Shown: positions 35,242 to 43,579, counted from the stretch's first letter. The stretch is DNA of 64,000 nucleotides from an uncultured Clostridia bacterium (GCA_947173485.1 CAMWFH010000001.1:62001-126000); one strand, 5' to 3'. The notes: a model not told the origin generated them from the sequence alone. Numbers and translations are program-made.

Positions 35242-35529
35242 ATGGAAGAGAGCTTCGGTCCCGATTTCGTCACCATCACCGATGAAGACGGCAACGACAT
35301 CGAATTGGAACTGATCGATATGCTGGAGCATAACGGGCAGACCTACATCGCCTTCTTCCCCGCGCTGGACGAGGAGGACGAGGCCGACAGCGAGGAGCTG
35401 GGCCTGATCATCCTGAAGCGCATCATGGAGGACGGGGAGGAGATCCTGTCCACCCCGGACAGCGATGAGGAGCTCAACGAGGTCTACGAGCTGTTCATGG
35501 AGCAGCTTTTTGAGGACGAGGACGAGTAA
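35242..35529 (+). CDS. DUF1292 (YrzB-like) small acidic protein
   Basis: A 95-residue, very acidic cytoplasmic protein. The pattern FVTITDEDGNDIELELIDML, then YIAFFPA, then LGLIILKRI followed by a Glu-rich C-terminal helix (NEVYELFMEQLFEDEDE) matches DUF1292. Family members are common in Firmicutes, often near ruvX and alaS, but their function is unknown; neither neighbour is present here. GAGGAGG precedes the ATG and a near-consensus promoter lies just upstream, so it is expressed on its own. A T-rich terminator-like hairpin follows at 35535-35568. Confidence 0.88.
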   Translation: MEESFGPDFVTITDEDGNDIELELIDMLEHNGQTYIAFFPALDEEDEADSEELGLIILKRIMEDGEEILSTPDSDEELNEVYELFMEQLFEDEDE

Positions 35530-35946
35530 AGTCTATCCCCCTGCGGGGTTTGTGAGGGGTCTTTTTTTAACCCACATTTCGTTATTCGGGATGCCGGATC
35601 GTTCCGTGGTTTGCAGGCCTCCCGGCCGTCTTTTGCGGCTGGCTGGATGTTGGAAGCAGTAAAGCGGAGCGTAGGCGACCCACCTGCCTAGAATAGTGCA
35701 GGTTATAACGAGGCTCCCACGGCTTCTGCGGGGCTTGGCGCCGGCTTAGCCGGCGCCATTTTTACAGTCTTGCCGGCTCTGCCGGTGCCATTTCTATAGC
35801 TCCACCCCCCCTTCTTCCCTTTCTTTCCCCTGCGCAACCACCAGTTGCGCAGGTTCCAGGTCCCCCTGGTGGCTTCGCAACCGCTCTTTTGTTAGACTGA
35901 TGTCATGGCAGACTGCCAGATCATATCAAATCAGGAGGTATCCCCC
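35530..35946 (+). other. Hairpin-rich intergenic region, possible ncRNA
   Basis: No convincing gene lies in these 417 bases. In order: a C-rich/G-rich hairpin with seven T (35535-35568) ending the DUF1292 transcript; a segment at 35578-35735 with long-range pairings (TCGTTAT 35579-35585 with ATAACGA 35705-35711; CCGTGG 35603-35608 with CCACGG 35717-35722; GCCTC with GAGGC inside) and two local hairpins; a strong terminator at 35737-35763; a second similar hairpin ending near 35795; a perfect ten-base stem (35829-35838 with 35844-35853); and a CCAGG/CCTGG hairpin before the next gene. It could encode a structured RNA of about 180 bases, but no known family was recognised. Confidence 0.45.
35737..35763 (+). 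terminator. Strong intrinsic terminator not adjacent to a recognised gene
   Basis: A nine-base GC-only stem (35737-35745 with 35749-35757) followed by ATTTTT. It lies 200 bases beyond the DUF1292 terminator. An imperfect direct repeat of its right side (GCCGGNGCCATTTNTA) recurs at about 35776-35798. Confidence 0.8.
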
Positions 35947-36522
35947 ATGACATTAGGTGAAACGATCTTGTACCACCGCAAAAAGGCCCAGCTCTCCCAG
36001 GAGGCCCTGGCGGAACTGGTGGGCGTCTCCCGGCAGGCCGTGAGCAAGTGGGAGCTGGACGAGGCCACCCCGGAGGTGGCCAAGCTGGTCTCCCTGGCCG
36101 GGGCGTTCCATATCACCGTGGACCAATTCCTCAGCGGTCAGGCGGAGCCCGCGCAGACGCCGCCCCCTGCGCCTCCGGCCAAGCCGGACCATCTCTCCTT
36201 CCTGGGCAGGCTCATCCGTCGCTACGGCTGGCTGGCCGGGGTCTATGTCGCTCTCTCCGGCGCGGGCGTGGCCATCGTGGGCGGCATCGCCCGCTACGCC
36301 TTCCGGCAGATGTTCGCCGTCACGATGGGCGATCTGTTTGGCGATATCAGCGGCTTCGGCGTACTGCCTGGCGAGATGGCCGTTCCCACCGGCATCTCCC
36401 AAATGGGGCAGATATTCGTCAACATCGCCACCTTTATCATGGTGCTGGGCATTTTGACCGTCATCGCCGGCATCGTCCTGGCCATCGTCCTTTGGAGAAA
36501 GGGGCGGCGGGACGAGCCTTGA
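35947..36522 (+). CDS. XRE-family regulator with C-terminal membrane helices
   Basis: A 191-residue protein: N-terminal helix-turn-helix of the Cro/XRE type (TLGETILYHRKKAQLSQEAL, VGVSRQAVSKWELDEATPEV), a Pro-rich linker (about 67-80), then two membrane segments (about 98-120, WLAGVYVALSGAGVAIVGGI, and about 162-185, TFIMVLGILTVIAGIVLAIV). This DNA-binding-plus-membrane layout is common in Clostridia and thought to couple envelope state to transcription, but targets are unknown. AGGAGGT with six-base spacing precedes ATG 35947. The SUFU-domain gene starts 25 bases downstream and is probably co-transcribed. Confidence 0.88.
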   Translation: MTLGETILYHRKKAQLSQEALAELVGVSRQAVSKWELDEATPEVAKLVSLAGAFHITVDQFLSGQAEPAQTPPPAPPAKPDHLSFLGRLIRRYGWLAGVYVALSGAGVAIVGGIARYAFRQMFAVTMGDLFGDISGFGVLPGEMAVPTGISQMGQIFVNIATFIMVLGILTVIAGIVLAIVLWRKGRRDEP

Positions 36523-36547
36523 ATTTTTAGAGCAGGAGGATGTACTC

Positions 36548-37297
36548 ATGTCCCAAGAGACCAGCCCCGGCGGCAGCACGATCTACCGCTACCAGGACCC
36601 GTCGGACCCCTCTCCCCAGATCTCCGGCGTCTATGCCCGGGAGATCCAGGCCCATTTTGACCAGGCGTTCCCGGACCGGCAGCATTTCGCCATCCATGTC
36701 CCCGACGCCTCCCCGATCGATGTACATATCCTCCCGCCCAAGGAGAAGGACGGCTACTACGTCATCTACACCTCCGGCATGAGCGACCTGCCCATGACCC
36801 TGCCGCCGGATATCGACGAGCCGGAGAAGTGGCAGTACGCGGAGCTGTATATGTTCCTGCCCCCCACCTGGCAGTTCGGCCTGCCGGAGGACGACCGTCT
36901 CTCCAATAAGCGCTCAAAGGGGCAGTTCCCGCCCCAGTACCACTGGCCCGTCACCCTGCTGCGCTTCCTGGGCCAGTTCCCCCACGCCTATAAGACCTGG
37001 CTGGGCTGGGGCCACACCATGCCCAACGGCCCCAGCTACGCCCCCATCTGCGAGGGGACCACCATGGGCGGGGTGGTGCTGGACATCATCCGGGGCGTCC
37101 CGCCTATGGAGACCCGGGACGGCAAGCGGGTCAACTTCTTCTTCGTCATCCCCGCCTACAAGGAGGAGATCGAGTACAAGCTGAAGTACGGCATGAAGGC
37201 CCTGACGGACCGCTTCGCGGAGGGCGACCTGCCCCTGGTGGTGGATATCCGCCGGCCCAACCTCTGCCCGGACTTCAAGGAGGTCCTGGACGGCTGA
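36548..37297 (+). CDS. Suppressor-of-fused (SUFU) domain protein
   Basis: A 249-residue cytoplasmic protein of the bacterial SUFU-domain family. Family-like segments include DVHILPPKEKDGYYVIYTSG, WQYAELYMFLPPTWQF, WPVTLLRFLGQFPHAYKTWL, GHTMPNG and INFFFVIPAYKEE-like VNFFFVIPAYKEEIEYKL. Bacterial SUFU proteins, like SUKH proteins, recur as immunity proteins in polymorphic toxin systems, but here no toxin gene is adjacent. GGAGG lies eight bases before the ATG. It follows an XRE membrane regulator and is ended by a bidirectional terminator. A general protein-protein interaction role is an alternative. Confidence 0.85.
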   Translation: MSQETSPGGSTIYRYQDPSDPSPQISGVYAREIQAHFDQAFPDRQHFAIHVPDASPIDVHILPPKEKDGYYVIYTSGMSDLPMTLPPDIDEPEKWQYAELYMFLPPTWQFGLPEDDRLSNKRSKGQFPPQYHWPVTLLRFLGQFPHAYKTWLGWGHTMPNGPSYAPICEGTTMGGVVLDIIRGVPPMETRDGKRVNFFFVIPAYKEEIEYKLKYGMKALTDRFAEGDLPLVVDIRRPNLCPDFKEVLDG

Positions 37298-37318
37298 GCC
37301 GGCCAACGGCTATATATG

Positions 37319-37351
37319 CAAAGGCGCTGCCCGCTTGGACAGCGCCTTTTT
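37319..37351. terminator. Bidirectional terminator between SUFU and XRE genes
   Basis: An eight-base stem (37321-37328 with 37341-37348) followed by a run of five T (37347-37351) on the plus strand, and a short A stretch on the other side. Confidence 0.8.
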
Positions 37352-37370
37352 CGCCGCGTTCCCGCCGGTC

Positions 37371-38153
37371 TCACAGGCCCCGCTGCCGGCGGAGCCGGTC
37401 CAGCAGGAACAGCGCCCCGGCAGAGACGGCCAGCTGGAGGAGCAGCACCAGGTCCCCCGCCCCTAAAAAGGGCAGGTCCAGCGTCCATGCCAGGATGGCC
37501 CGGATCAGGAGGTGGGCCACCGCCGCCAGCGCCAGCACGACCGCCGCCGCCAACCGACGCCGGTCCGCCAGGGTCTGGCATACCCAGTATACGCCCCACA
37601 GATAGGCCGCACCCACCGCCGCCAGCCAGATCCCCACGGAAAAGACCTGCCAGACCGTGTTGACCGCCAGGATGAGCAGGAAAGGGCCGATCAGGAGGGT
37701 CAGCATCGTCAGGGCGGGGGCGATCCCTCTCCGTCCGCACCGGATCAGGGGGACCAGGACCAGCCATGCAAATATGATGGAGCTGACGGGAAAGACCGAC
37801 CAGGTGATGCCTGCGTTCATGGCCAGGTCGCAGATCAGGCAGACGATCTCCCCGATCAGCAGCGCCAGGGAGAACAGCACCGCCGCTACCTGCCGCCAGT
37901 GCCGCCGCTCCGGCGGCGGCGCCAGAGGCCGCGCCGGCTCCTGGGCGGTGTCCCCGGAGAGCAGGTCGTCCACCGTCACCTCCAGCAGCGCCGCCAGGGG
38001 CTGCAAGAGCGCGATATCGGGGCTGCTCTGGCCTCGTTCCCACTTTGAGACGGCCTTGTCGGTCACGTTGAGGCAGGCGGCCAGGTCCCGCTGGGTCATG
38101 CCCCGCTGCCGCCGCCGCTCCGCGATGAAAAGGCCCATCTGTATATTGTCCAT
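37371..38153 (-). CDS. XRE-family regulator fused to a polytopic membrane domain
   Basis: A 260-residue protein with an N-terminal XRE helix-turn-helix (LFIAERRRQRGMTQRDLAAC, LNVTDKAVSKWERGQSSPDI, ending in the family-typical VTVDDLLSGD near 66) and a C-terminal membrane domain of about six helices from residue 88 to 250. It resembles the XRE membrane regulator at 35947 in its helix-turn-helix but has more helices. GGAGGAGGAG precedes the ATG. It is transcribed toward the SUFU gene and divergently from ktrB. No target is known. Confidence 0.85.
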   Translation of the reverse strand: MDNIQMGLFIAERRRQRGMTQRDLAACLNVTDKAVSKWERGQSSPDIALLQPLAALLEVTVDDLLSGDTAQEPARPLAPPPERRHWRQVAAVLFSLALLIGEIVCLICDLAMNAGITWSVFPVSSIIFAWLVLVPLIRCGRRGIAPALTMLTLLIGPFLLILAVNTVWQVFSVGIWLAAVGAAYLWGVYWVCQTLADRRRLAAAVVLALAAVAHLLIRAILAWTLDLPFLGAGDLVLLLQLAVSAGALFLLDRLRRQRGL

Positions 38154-38288
38154 CGTCTCCTCCTCCTGTCCCTGTTCTGCCCCCTATCATAGCAGGTCCG
38201 CCGCCCCTTTGCAATCCACCGTTCGTTCCATCCCGCCCTGATTCGGCGCTCGACCAGCGGTAGAGCGGGATAAATTTTCCGTCTGCCC

Positions 38289-38316
38289 TTGCAATCTTTG
38301 ACAAAATGTTTATAAT
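38289..38316 (+). promoter_or_regulatory. Promoter of the ktrB-ktrA operon
   Basis: Plus-strand TTGCAA (38289-38294), 16-base spacer, TATAAT (38311-38316), 25 bases before the TTG start. Confidence 0.75.
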
Positions 38317-38340
38317 AGTCCCAGAAAGGGGGGACCGTCC

Positions 38341-39678
38341 TTGAAGCAAAAACGGATCTGGCTCTCCCCCAACCGGATCATCGCGCTGGGCTTTCTGGCC
38401 ATCATCCTCTGCGGCGCGCTGCTGCTGATGCTGCCTGTCACCAGCCGGACGGGGCAGGGGCTGCCCTTCCTGGACAGCCTGTTCACCGCCACCTCCGCCA
38501 CCTGTGTCACAGGGCTGGTGGTGGCGGACACCTGGACCCAGTTCAACCTGCTGGGCCAGTTCATCGTGCTGCTGATGATCCAGGTGGGGGGCCTGGGCTA
38601 TATGACCCTGGTACTGATGACCGCCATGCTGCGGCGGCAGAAGATCGGCCTGCGGCAGCGGTCGGTGATGATGGAGAGCGTGGGGGCCCTGCGGCTGAGC
38701 GACTCGGTCGATCTGGTCCGCTACATCCTGGCCGGCACCGCCGCCATCGAGGGGACCGGCGCGGTGCTGTTGGCGGTCCGGTTCGTCCCGGAGCTGGGCT
38801 TCTGGCGGGGCTGCTGGTACGCCGTTTTCCACAGCATCTCCGCCTTCTGCAACGCCGGCTTCGACCTGATGGGCTTCCGAGCGCCCTACAGCTCCCTGAC
38901 CCACTATATCTACGATCCCCTGGTGAATCTGACCGTCTGCGCCCTGGTGCTGCTGGGGGGACTGGGCTTTCTGGTCTGGCAGGACATCTGGAAGAACGGC
39001 CTCCGGTTCCGCCGCTACAGCCTCCACAGCAAGCTGATCCTCTCCGCCAGCGTGGTGCTGACCTTTGGCGGCGCGGTCCTCTTCTGGGCGGCGGAGAGCC
39101 AGGGAGTGCTGGCGGGGATGACCGGGCCCCAGCAGGCGTTGGTGTCCCTGTTCCAGTCCGTGGCGCCCCGGACGGCGGGGTTCAACACGGTAGACCTGGC
39201 CGCCCTGGGGGGCGCGGGGGGACTGCTGGAGGTGGTGCTGATGTTCATCGGCGCCGGCCCCGGCTCCACCGGCGGCGGCGTGAAGATCACCACGGTCTTG
39301 GTCTGCCTGATGGCCCTGGCCAGCTTCGTCCGGGGCCGGCAGGAGGTCAAGGCCTTCGACCGCCGGCTGGACAGCGGGCAGGTCCAGCGGGCGGCGGTGA
39401 GCGTGACGCTCTATATGGTCCTGGCCATCACGGGGTGCTTCCTCCTGCTGGCCAGCCAGCGCTTCCCCCTCCAGGACGCCCTGTTCGAGGTCTTCTCGGC
39501 CATGAGCACCGTGGGACTGAGCACTGGCATCACCCGGGCCCTGTCGCCGCTGAACCGGCTGATCGTCATCGTGATGATGTTCGCCGGGCGCATCGGCAGT
39601 CTGACCATACTCATGGCGGTGGCGGAGCGCCTGCCCCCACGGGTCAAGGACCCGGTGGAACAGATCGTGATCGGCTGA
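38341..39678 (+). CDS. ktrB: Potassium uptake channel subunit, TrkH/KtrB family
   Basis: A 445-residue membrane protein of the KtrB length class (TrkH is usually longer, near 480). It shows the fourfold helix-P-loop-helix pattern; selectivity-filter-like loops read ATSATCVTGLVV, SAFCNAGFDLMGF, APRTAGFNTVDL and MSTVGLSTGIT. The gate loop GAGPGSTGGGVKITT is characteristic. TTG start at 38341, with a G-rich ribosome site. The downstream RCK protein (KtrA-like) starts 69 bases later, giving a complete Ktr-type potassium uptake system driven by Na+ or H+. It lies behind a good housekeeping promoter. Confidence 0.93.
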   Translation: MKQKRIWLSPNRIIALGFLAIILCGALLLMLPVTSRTGQGLPFLDSLFTATSATCVTGLVVADTWTQFNLLGQFIVLLMIQVGGLGYMTLVLMTAMLRRQKIGLRQRSVMMESVGALRLSDSVDLVRYILAGTAAIEGTGAVLLAVRFVPELGFWRGCWYAVFHSISAFCNAGFDLMGFRAPYSSLTHYIYDPLVNLTVCALVLLGGLGFLVWQDIWKNGLRFRRYSLHSKLILSASVVLTFGGAVLFWAAESQGVLAGMTGPQQALVSLFQSVAPRTAGFNTVDLAALGGAGGLLEVVLMFIGAGPGSTGGGVKITTVLVCLMALASFVRGRQEVKAFDRRLDSGQVQRAAVSVTLYMVLAITGCFLLLASQRFPLQDALFEVFSAMSTVGLSTGITRALSPLNRLIVIVMMFAGRIGSLTILMAVAERLPPRVKDPVEQIVIG

Positions 39679-39747
39679 CAGGACCCGTCCAGAAAAGCGG
39701 CGCCGCTGCTTTTGGGACACCTGATGGGACACTTGAAAGGAGACGCT

Positions 39748-40395
39748 ATGGCTGCATCTTTTTTGATCATCGGCTTAGGCCGTTTCGGCACCAACCTGGC
39801 TCTGCGGCTGATGGAGTCCGGCAATGAGGTGATGGTCATCGACAACAACGAGGAATCCATCGACCACATCGCCCCCTTCGTCACCCAGGCCAAGATCGGG
39901 GACTGCATGGACGAGGAGGTCCTCCGCTCCCTGGGGGTGGACGGGTTCGACTTCTGCTTCGTCTGCATCAGCGAGCAGTTCCAGTCCTCCCTGGAGATCA
40001 CCTCCCTGCTGAAGGAGCTGGGAGCGCCCATGGTGATATCGAAGGCCGACCGGGACCTCCACGCCCGGCTGCTGCTGAAGATCGGCGCGGACGAGGTGGT
40101 GTTCCCCGAGCGGGACATGGCCCAGCGGACGGCCATGCGCTTCAGTGTCAACGGCGCGCTGGAGTATATCGAGCTGGCCCCGGGCTACGCCATCTTCGAG
40201 CTGGCCGTGCCGGAGGCCTGGGTGGGCAAGAGCCTGCTGGAGCTGGATGTCCGCAACAAGTGGAACGTGAACATCATCGGCTGCAAGGAGGACGGGGCCA
40301 TCTGTCCGATCACTGCCGCCAGCTACACCTTCCAGGCCGGCACCCATATCCTGGTGGCCGGCGGGGCCAAGGATGTGGCCACGATGATGAAGTGA
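39748..40395 (+). CDS. ktrA: Potassium uptake regulatory subunit, KtrA/TrkA (RCK) family
   Basis: A 215-residue peripheral membrane protein. RCK_N Rossmann domain with GLGRFGTNLALRL (about 9-21), acidic strand end VMVIDNNEE and GDCMDEEVLRSLGV; then RCK_C domain (about 140-215; ELAVPEAWVGKSLLELDV, THILVAGGAKDV). It gates the KtrB channel in response to nucleotides (ATP/ADP) and possibly cyclic di-AMP at the RCK_C domain; the latter follows from family knowledge. AAAGGAGA seven bases before ATG 39748 fixes the start. It is followed by an exonuclease gene 11 bases later. Confidence 0.93.
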   Translation: MAASFLIIGLGRFGTNLALRLMESGNEVMVIDNNEESIDHIAPFVTQAKIGDCMDEEVLRSLGVDGFDFCFVCISEQFQSSLEITSLLKELGAPMVISKADRDLHARLLLKIGADEVVFPERDMAQRTAMRFSVNGALEYIELAPGYAIFELAVPEAWVGKSLLELDVRNKWNVNIIGCKEDGAICPITAASYTFQAGTHILVAGGAKDVATMMK

Positions 40396-40406
40396 GGAGG
40401 CCGGGT

Positions 40407-41093
40407 ATGGACTATACCGCCCTACAGAGCCTCTTTGCCCCCTTCGACACCGTGCTGGCCCTGGACACGGAGACCACCGGCATCCGCTACGCCCAGGACC
40501 GGATCATCGAGCTGGCGGTGACCCGCCTGGAGGACGGGCAGGTCACCGGGGAGATGGACCGGCTCATCAAGCTGCCCCCCGGCGTCCGGCTGCCGCCGGA
40601 GATCGTCCGCATCACCCATATCACCGACCATATGCTGGCGGAGGAGGGGGTGGAGGCGGAGACCGCCTGCCGGGAGTTCCTGGCGCTGCTGGAGGGGGAG
40701 CGGCCCCTGGTCATCGCCTACAACGCCCACTTCGACCTGTCCTTCCTGTTCTACTTCTTAGACCGGCTGGGCCAGGCCCACCGCCTGCGGGGCGTCAAGC
40801 TGCTGGACGCCCTGACCGTCTACAAGGACCGCCGGCCCTACCCCCACCGGCTGGAGAACGCCATCGAGGCCTACCACCTCACCGGCGTCCAGAACAGCCA
40901 CCGGGCCCTTGACGACACCGCCGCCATGCTGGCCCTGCTGGAAGCCATGGCCGAGGAGGAGGACGACCTCCAGCGCTACATAAACCTCTTTGGTTTCAAC
41001 CCCCGCTACGGGGTGGAGGGCCGGAGGATCGGCTCTGTCACCTACCGCCCCCAGCCCTATAACAGCCGCTGCAAGCTCTATGAGCTGGCGTAA
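40407..41093 (+). CDS. DnaQ-type 3'-5' exonuclease domain protein
   Basis: A 228-residue DEDDh exonuclease. Catalytic motifs: Asp-Glu in VLALDTETTGIRY (about 19-21), Asp in VIAYNAHFDLSF, and His/Asp in SHRALDDTAA. The fold matches the proofreading domain of DNA polymerase III epsilon/PolC and related repair or RNA-processing nucleases. There is no polymerase part, so it is a free-standing nuclease. GAGGAGG precedes the ATG. It lies at the end of the ktr operon by position, although functional relation to potassium uptake is not expected. Confidence 0.9.
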   Translation: MDYTALQSLFAPFDTVLALDTETTGIRYAQDRIIELAVTRLEDGQVTGEMDRLIKLPPGVRLPPEIVRITHITDHMLAEEGVEAETACREFLALLEGERPLVIAYNAHFDLSFLFYFLDRLGQAHRLRGVKLLDALTVYKDRRPYPHRLENAIEAYHLTGVQNSHRALDDTAAMLALLEAMAEEEDDLQRYINLFGFNPRYGVEGRRIGSVTYRPQPYNSRCKLYELA

Positions 41094-41099
41094 AAACGC

Positions 41100-41130
41100 C
41101 GTGGCCCCTGCTGTACGCAGGGGCCATAGT
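41100..41130. terminator. Hairpin between convergent exonuclease and LysM-CAP genes
   Basis: A perfect ten-base stem (41102-41111 with 41117-41126). The T-tract on the plus strand is weak (TAGTGTTTG). Confidence 0.6.
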
Positions 41131-41151
41131 GTTTGCGCCGGGGGCCGGTGA

Positions 41152-41751
41152 TCAGCCCATGAAGAGCTGAGTCCAGTAGTTCCCGCTGGCGCAGTAGCCC
41201 ACGCCGATCTGGGTGTAGGCGGCGCTCAGGATATTGGCCCGGTGGCCGCTGGAGTTCATCCAGGCGTTCACCACGGCGGCGGGGGTCCGCTGTCCGTAGG
41301 CGATGTTCTCCCCGGCGGACCGGGCGGAGATGCCGAAGGCGGTCATCATCTGGAAGGGCGTTCCATATGTAGGGCTGGTGTGGGAAAAATAGCCCTTGGC
41401 GGACATCTCCTCCGACTTATACCTGGCCACCCGCGCCAGCTCCCAGTTGGCGGTCAGGGCGGGCAGGCCGTTCCGGGCGCGGATCTCGTTCACCAGACGG
41501 ACCACCTCCCCCTCATAGTCCAGGGTGGCATCCGCCACCTGGGGGATCGTGAGCCGCTGGCCCGGATAGATCAGATCCGGGTCGGCCACCTGGGGGTTGG
41601 CGGCGATGATCTCACTGGTGCCCACCTGATAGCGGGCGGCGATCTTCCACATCGTGTCCCCCCGGACCACCGTATAGGAGAGGGGAGCGGCGGAGGCGGC
41701 AGCCGTCAGCAGCGCCGCGGCCAGCGCGAACAGGACCATTCGTTTTTTCAT
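41152..41751 (-). CDS. Secreted LysM and CAP (SCP/YkwD-like) domain protein
   Basis: A 199-residue exported protein: signal peptide (about 1-22, ending SAAPL), one LysM cell-wall-binding motif (about 24-68; YTVVRGDTMWKIAARY, IIAANPQVADPDLIYPGQRL) and a CAP domain (about 80-199; VVRLVNEIRARNGLPAL, MSAKGYFSHTSP, GENIAYG, VVNAWMNSSGHRANILS, IGVGYC). The CAP His/Glu residues of the cleft are present (SHTSP, AGENI, GHRANI). These YkwD-like proteins are common in spore formers and are secreted to the wall; function unclear. AGGAGGT lies eight bases before ATG 41751; an upstream in-frame extension lacks a signal. Confidence 0.92.
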   Translation of the reverse strand: MKKRMVLFALAAALLTAAASAAPLSYTVVRGDTMWKIAARYQVGTSEIIAANPQVADPDLIYPGQRLTIPQVADATLDYEGEVVRLVNEIRARNGLPALTANWELARVARYKSEEMSAKGYFSHTSPTYGTPFQMMTAFGISARSAGENIAYGQRTPAAVVNAWMNSSGHRANILSAAYTQIGVGYCASGNYWTQLFMG

Positions 41752-41797
41752 TTGGTAAGACCTCCTATGGTTGGTTCGCCCTTGCAAGAACAGTGTA

Positions 41798-41826
41798 ATT
41801 GTAACTCTTTTGTTACTATTTTGCAA
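41798..41826 (-). promoter_or_regulatory. Promoter of the LysM-CAP gene
   Basis: Minus-strand TTGCAA (41821-41826), 17-base spacer, TACAAT (41798-41803), about 45 bases before the ATG. Confidence 0.7.
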
Positions 41827-41912
41827 ATGCAATGCTTTCCTATGCCGGAAAAAACAGGGAGCGCCCGCCGCCTGGCAGGCACTCCCTTTCTATGTCCCCT
41901 CTGTCTATAGTG

Positions 41913-42392
41913 TCACTTCACGATCTCCAGCAGGGCGTCGCCCACCTCCACGGAGGCGGCCGCCGTGGGGGTCACGCTGGAGAAGCTGTCTGCCTCCATC
42001 AGGATATGGATGACCACTGCGGGGTGCTGGGCCGCCGCGATCTTCTCCAGATCCATCTCGATCAGGGGCTGGCCCTTCTTCACCCGGTCCCCCTCCTTGA
42101 CCAGGGCGGTGAAGCCGTCGCCCTTCATCTCCACGGTGTCCACGCCGATATGGAGCAGGATCTCCAGACCGCCGCCCCGAAGGCCCAGGGCGTGGCAGCT
42201 GTCGGGCAGCTGGAGGACCTCCCCGTCAAAGGGGGCGTGGATCTGGCGCTCCGCCGGGTCCACCCCGATACAGGGCCCCAGGATGCCCTGGGAGAACACG
42301 TCGTCGGGGATCTCCGCCATCGGTACCACCTTCCCCTTGACAGAGGCAGGGAACACAAGGGGCTTCTTCCGCAGCTTATCAAACAGTCCCAT
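41913..42392 (-). CDS. PTS EIIA-Glc-type phosphotransfer protein
   Basis: A 159-residue cytoplasmic EIIA of the glucose/N-acetylglucosamine class. The two active-site histidines are visible in LPDSCHALGL (about residue 68) and in EILLHIGVDTV (about residue 83, the phosphorylated one). The flanking EMKGDGFTALVKEGDRVKKG motif is typical. The EIICB gene at 44465 has no fused EIIA, so this protein should supply the phosphate to it. AGGAGG precedes the ATG. Last gene of the nagE-nagB-nagA operon, 43 bases after nagA. It could also serve in carbon-catabolite signalling. Confidence 0.92.
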   Translation of the reverse strand: MGLFDKLRKKPLVFPASVKGKVVPMAEIPDDVFSQGILGPCIGVDPAERQIHAPFDGEVLQLPDSCHALGLRGGGLEILLHIGVDTVEMKGDGFTALVKEGDRVKKGQPLIEMDLEKIAAAQHPAVVIHILMEADSFSSVTPTAAASVEVGDALLEIVK

Positions 42393-42435
42393 TCGTATAT
42401 CCTCCTATGTTATACTACAGCTCGTATATCTCGCA

Positions 42436-43563
42436 TCATCCCGGCAGGACCCGTCCCTTCTGGATGACCTGGCGGATCTCCAGCTTCTCATCTGCCAGGA
42501 TGACGTTGCCCCACCGGCCGGGGGCCAGGCTGCCGTAGTCGGCCTCCACGCCGATGCTGCGGGCGGGGTTCTCGCTGGCGGCCCGGAGGGCGCTCTCCAG
42601 GGGCACCCCCATCTCCAGCACCGCCCGGCGCATACAGGCATACAGATCCGTCACGCTGCCGGCGATGGTCTCGGGATGCTCCGTCAGCTCCGCCCTGGCC
42701 CCCCGCACAGTCACGTCCTGGCCCCCCAGGGTATACTGACCATCGGGCAGGCCGCAGGCCCGCATACTGTCGGAGATCAGGATGACCCGGCTGTCGCCGA
42801 AGGTCTGGAAGGTGAAGCGGACCATGGCCGGGTGGACGTGGATGCCGTCGGCGATCAGCTCCACCTCGGCTCCCGCCTCCAGGGCGGCGATGATCGGCCC
42901 TGGCTCCCGGTGGCTGATGCCCGGCATGGCGTTGTAAAGATGGGTCAGATGGCTGGCCCCGGCGGCAAAGGCCGCCTTGGCGGTGTCGTAGCCGGCGCAG
43001 GTGTGGGCCAAGGAGATCCGCACCTCCCGGCAGCAGTCCCGGATGCACGCCAAGGCCCCCGGCTCCTCCGGGGCCATATCCAGCAGCTTCACCAGGCCGC
43101 CGCTGCGCACCTGGAGGCGGCGGACCATGGCAGCGTCCGCCCGCTGGATATAGGCCGGGTTCTGAGCGCCGATCTTATGGGGGCTGATGAAGGGCCCCTC
43201 CAGGTTGATGCCCACCAGGTCCGCCCCCTGGCCGTTCCGGTGGGCGGCAGCCACATCCATCACCTGCCCCAGCAGCTCCTCCGGGTAGGTCATGGTGGCG
43301 GGACAGATCGCCAGCACCCCCCGCTTGGCCAGGTGATCGGCGATGGCCTGGAGGCCCTCCCCGCTGGCGTCACAGAGGTCGTGGGAGACCGCCCCGTGGA
43401 AGTGGATGTCCACCAGCCCCGGCAGGGCATAGAGCCCCTGGGCGTCCAGGACCTCCTCCCCAGGGATGGGCGGCGCGTCTATGATCCGCCCCTCCCGGAT
43501 GACCAGGTCCCCGGAGATAAAGCGGTGGTCCGGGCCGAATATCTTGGCATGTCGAACGATCAT
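42436..43563 (-). CDS. nagA: N-acetylglucosamine-6-phosphate deacetylase
   Basis: A 375-residue amidohydrolase that removes acetate from GlcNAc-6-phosphate to yield glucosamine-6-phosphate. Key signals: VDIHFHGAVSHD (HxH), the metal Glu in GINLEGPFISP, His in SLAHTCAGYD, HLYNAMPGISHREPG (His and Asn of substrate binding) and catalytic Asp in LISDSMRACGL. GGGAGG six bases before the ATG supports the start. It directly follows nagB (16 bases) and feeds it. Confidence 0.95.
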   Translation of the reverse strand: MIVRHAKIFGPDHRFISGDLVIREGRIIDAPPIPGEEVLDAQGLYALPGLVDIHFHGAVSHDLCDASGEGLQAIADHLAKRGVLAICPATMTYPEELLGQVMDVAAAHRNGQGADLVGINLEGPFISPHKIGAQNPAYIQRADAAMVRRLQVRSGGLVKLLDMAPEEPGALACIRDCCREVRISLAHTCAGYDTAKAAFAAGASHLTHLYNAMPGISHREPGPIIAALEAGAEVELIADGIHVHPAMVRFTFQTFGDSRVILISDSMRACGLPDGQYTLGGQDVTVRGARAELTEHPETIAGSVTDLYACMRRAVLEMGVPLESALRAASENPARSIGVEADYGSLAPGRWGNVILADEKLEIRQVIQKGRVLPG

Positions 43564-43579
43564 CCTATCCTCCCGCCTC

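Noticed and set aside
35640-35735. 6S RNA or small SRP RNA
   Set aside because: GGAAGCAG resembles part of the SRP loop and the size would fit 6S, but the conserved flanking sequences and the typical single long hairpin are missing; kept only as an unassigned structured region.
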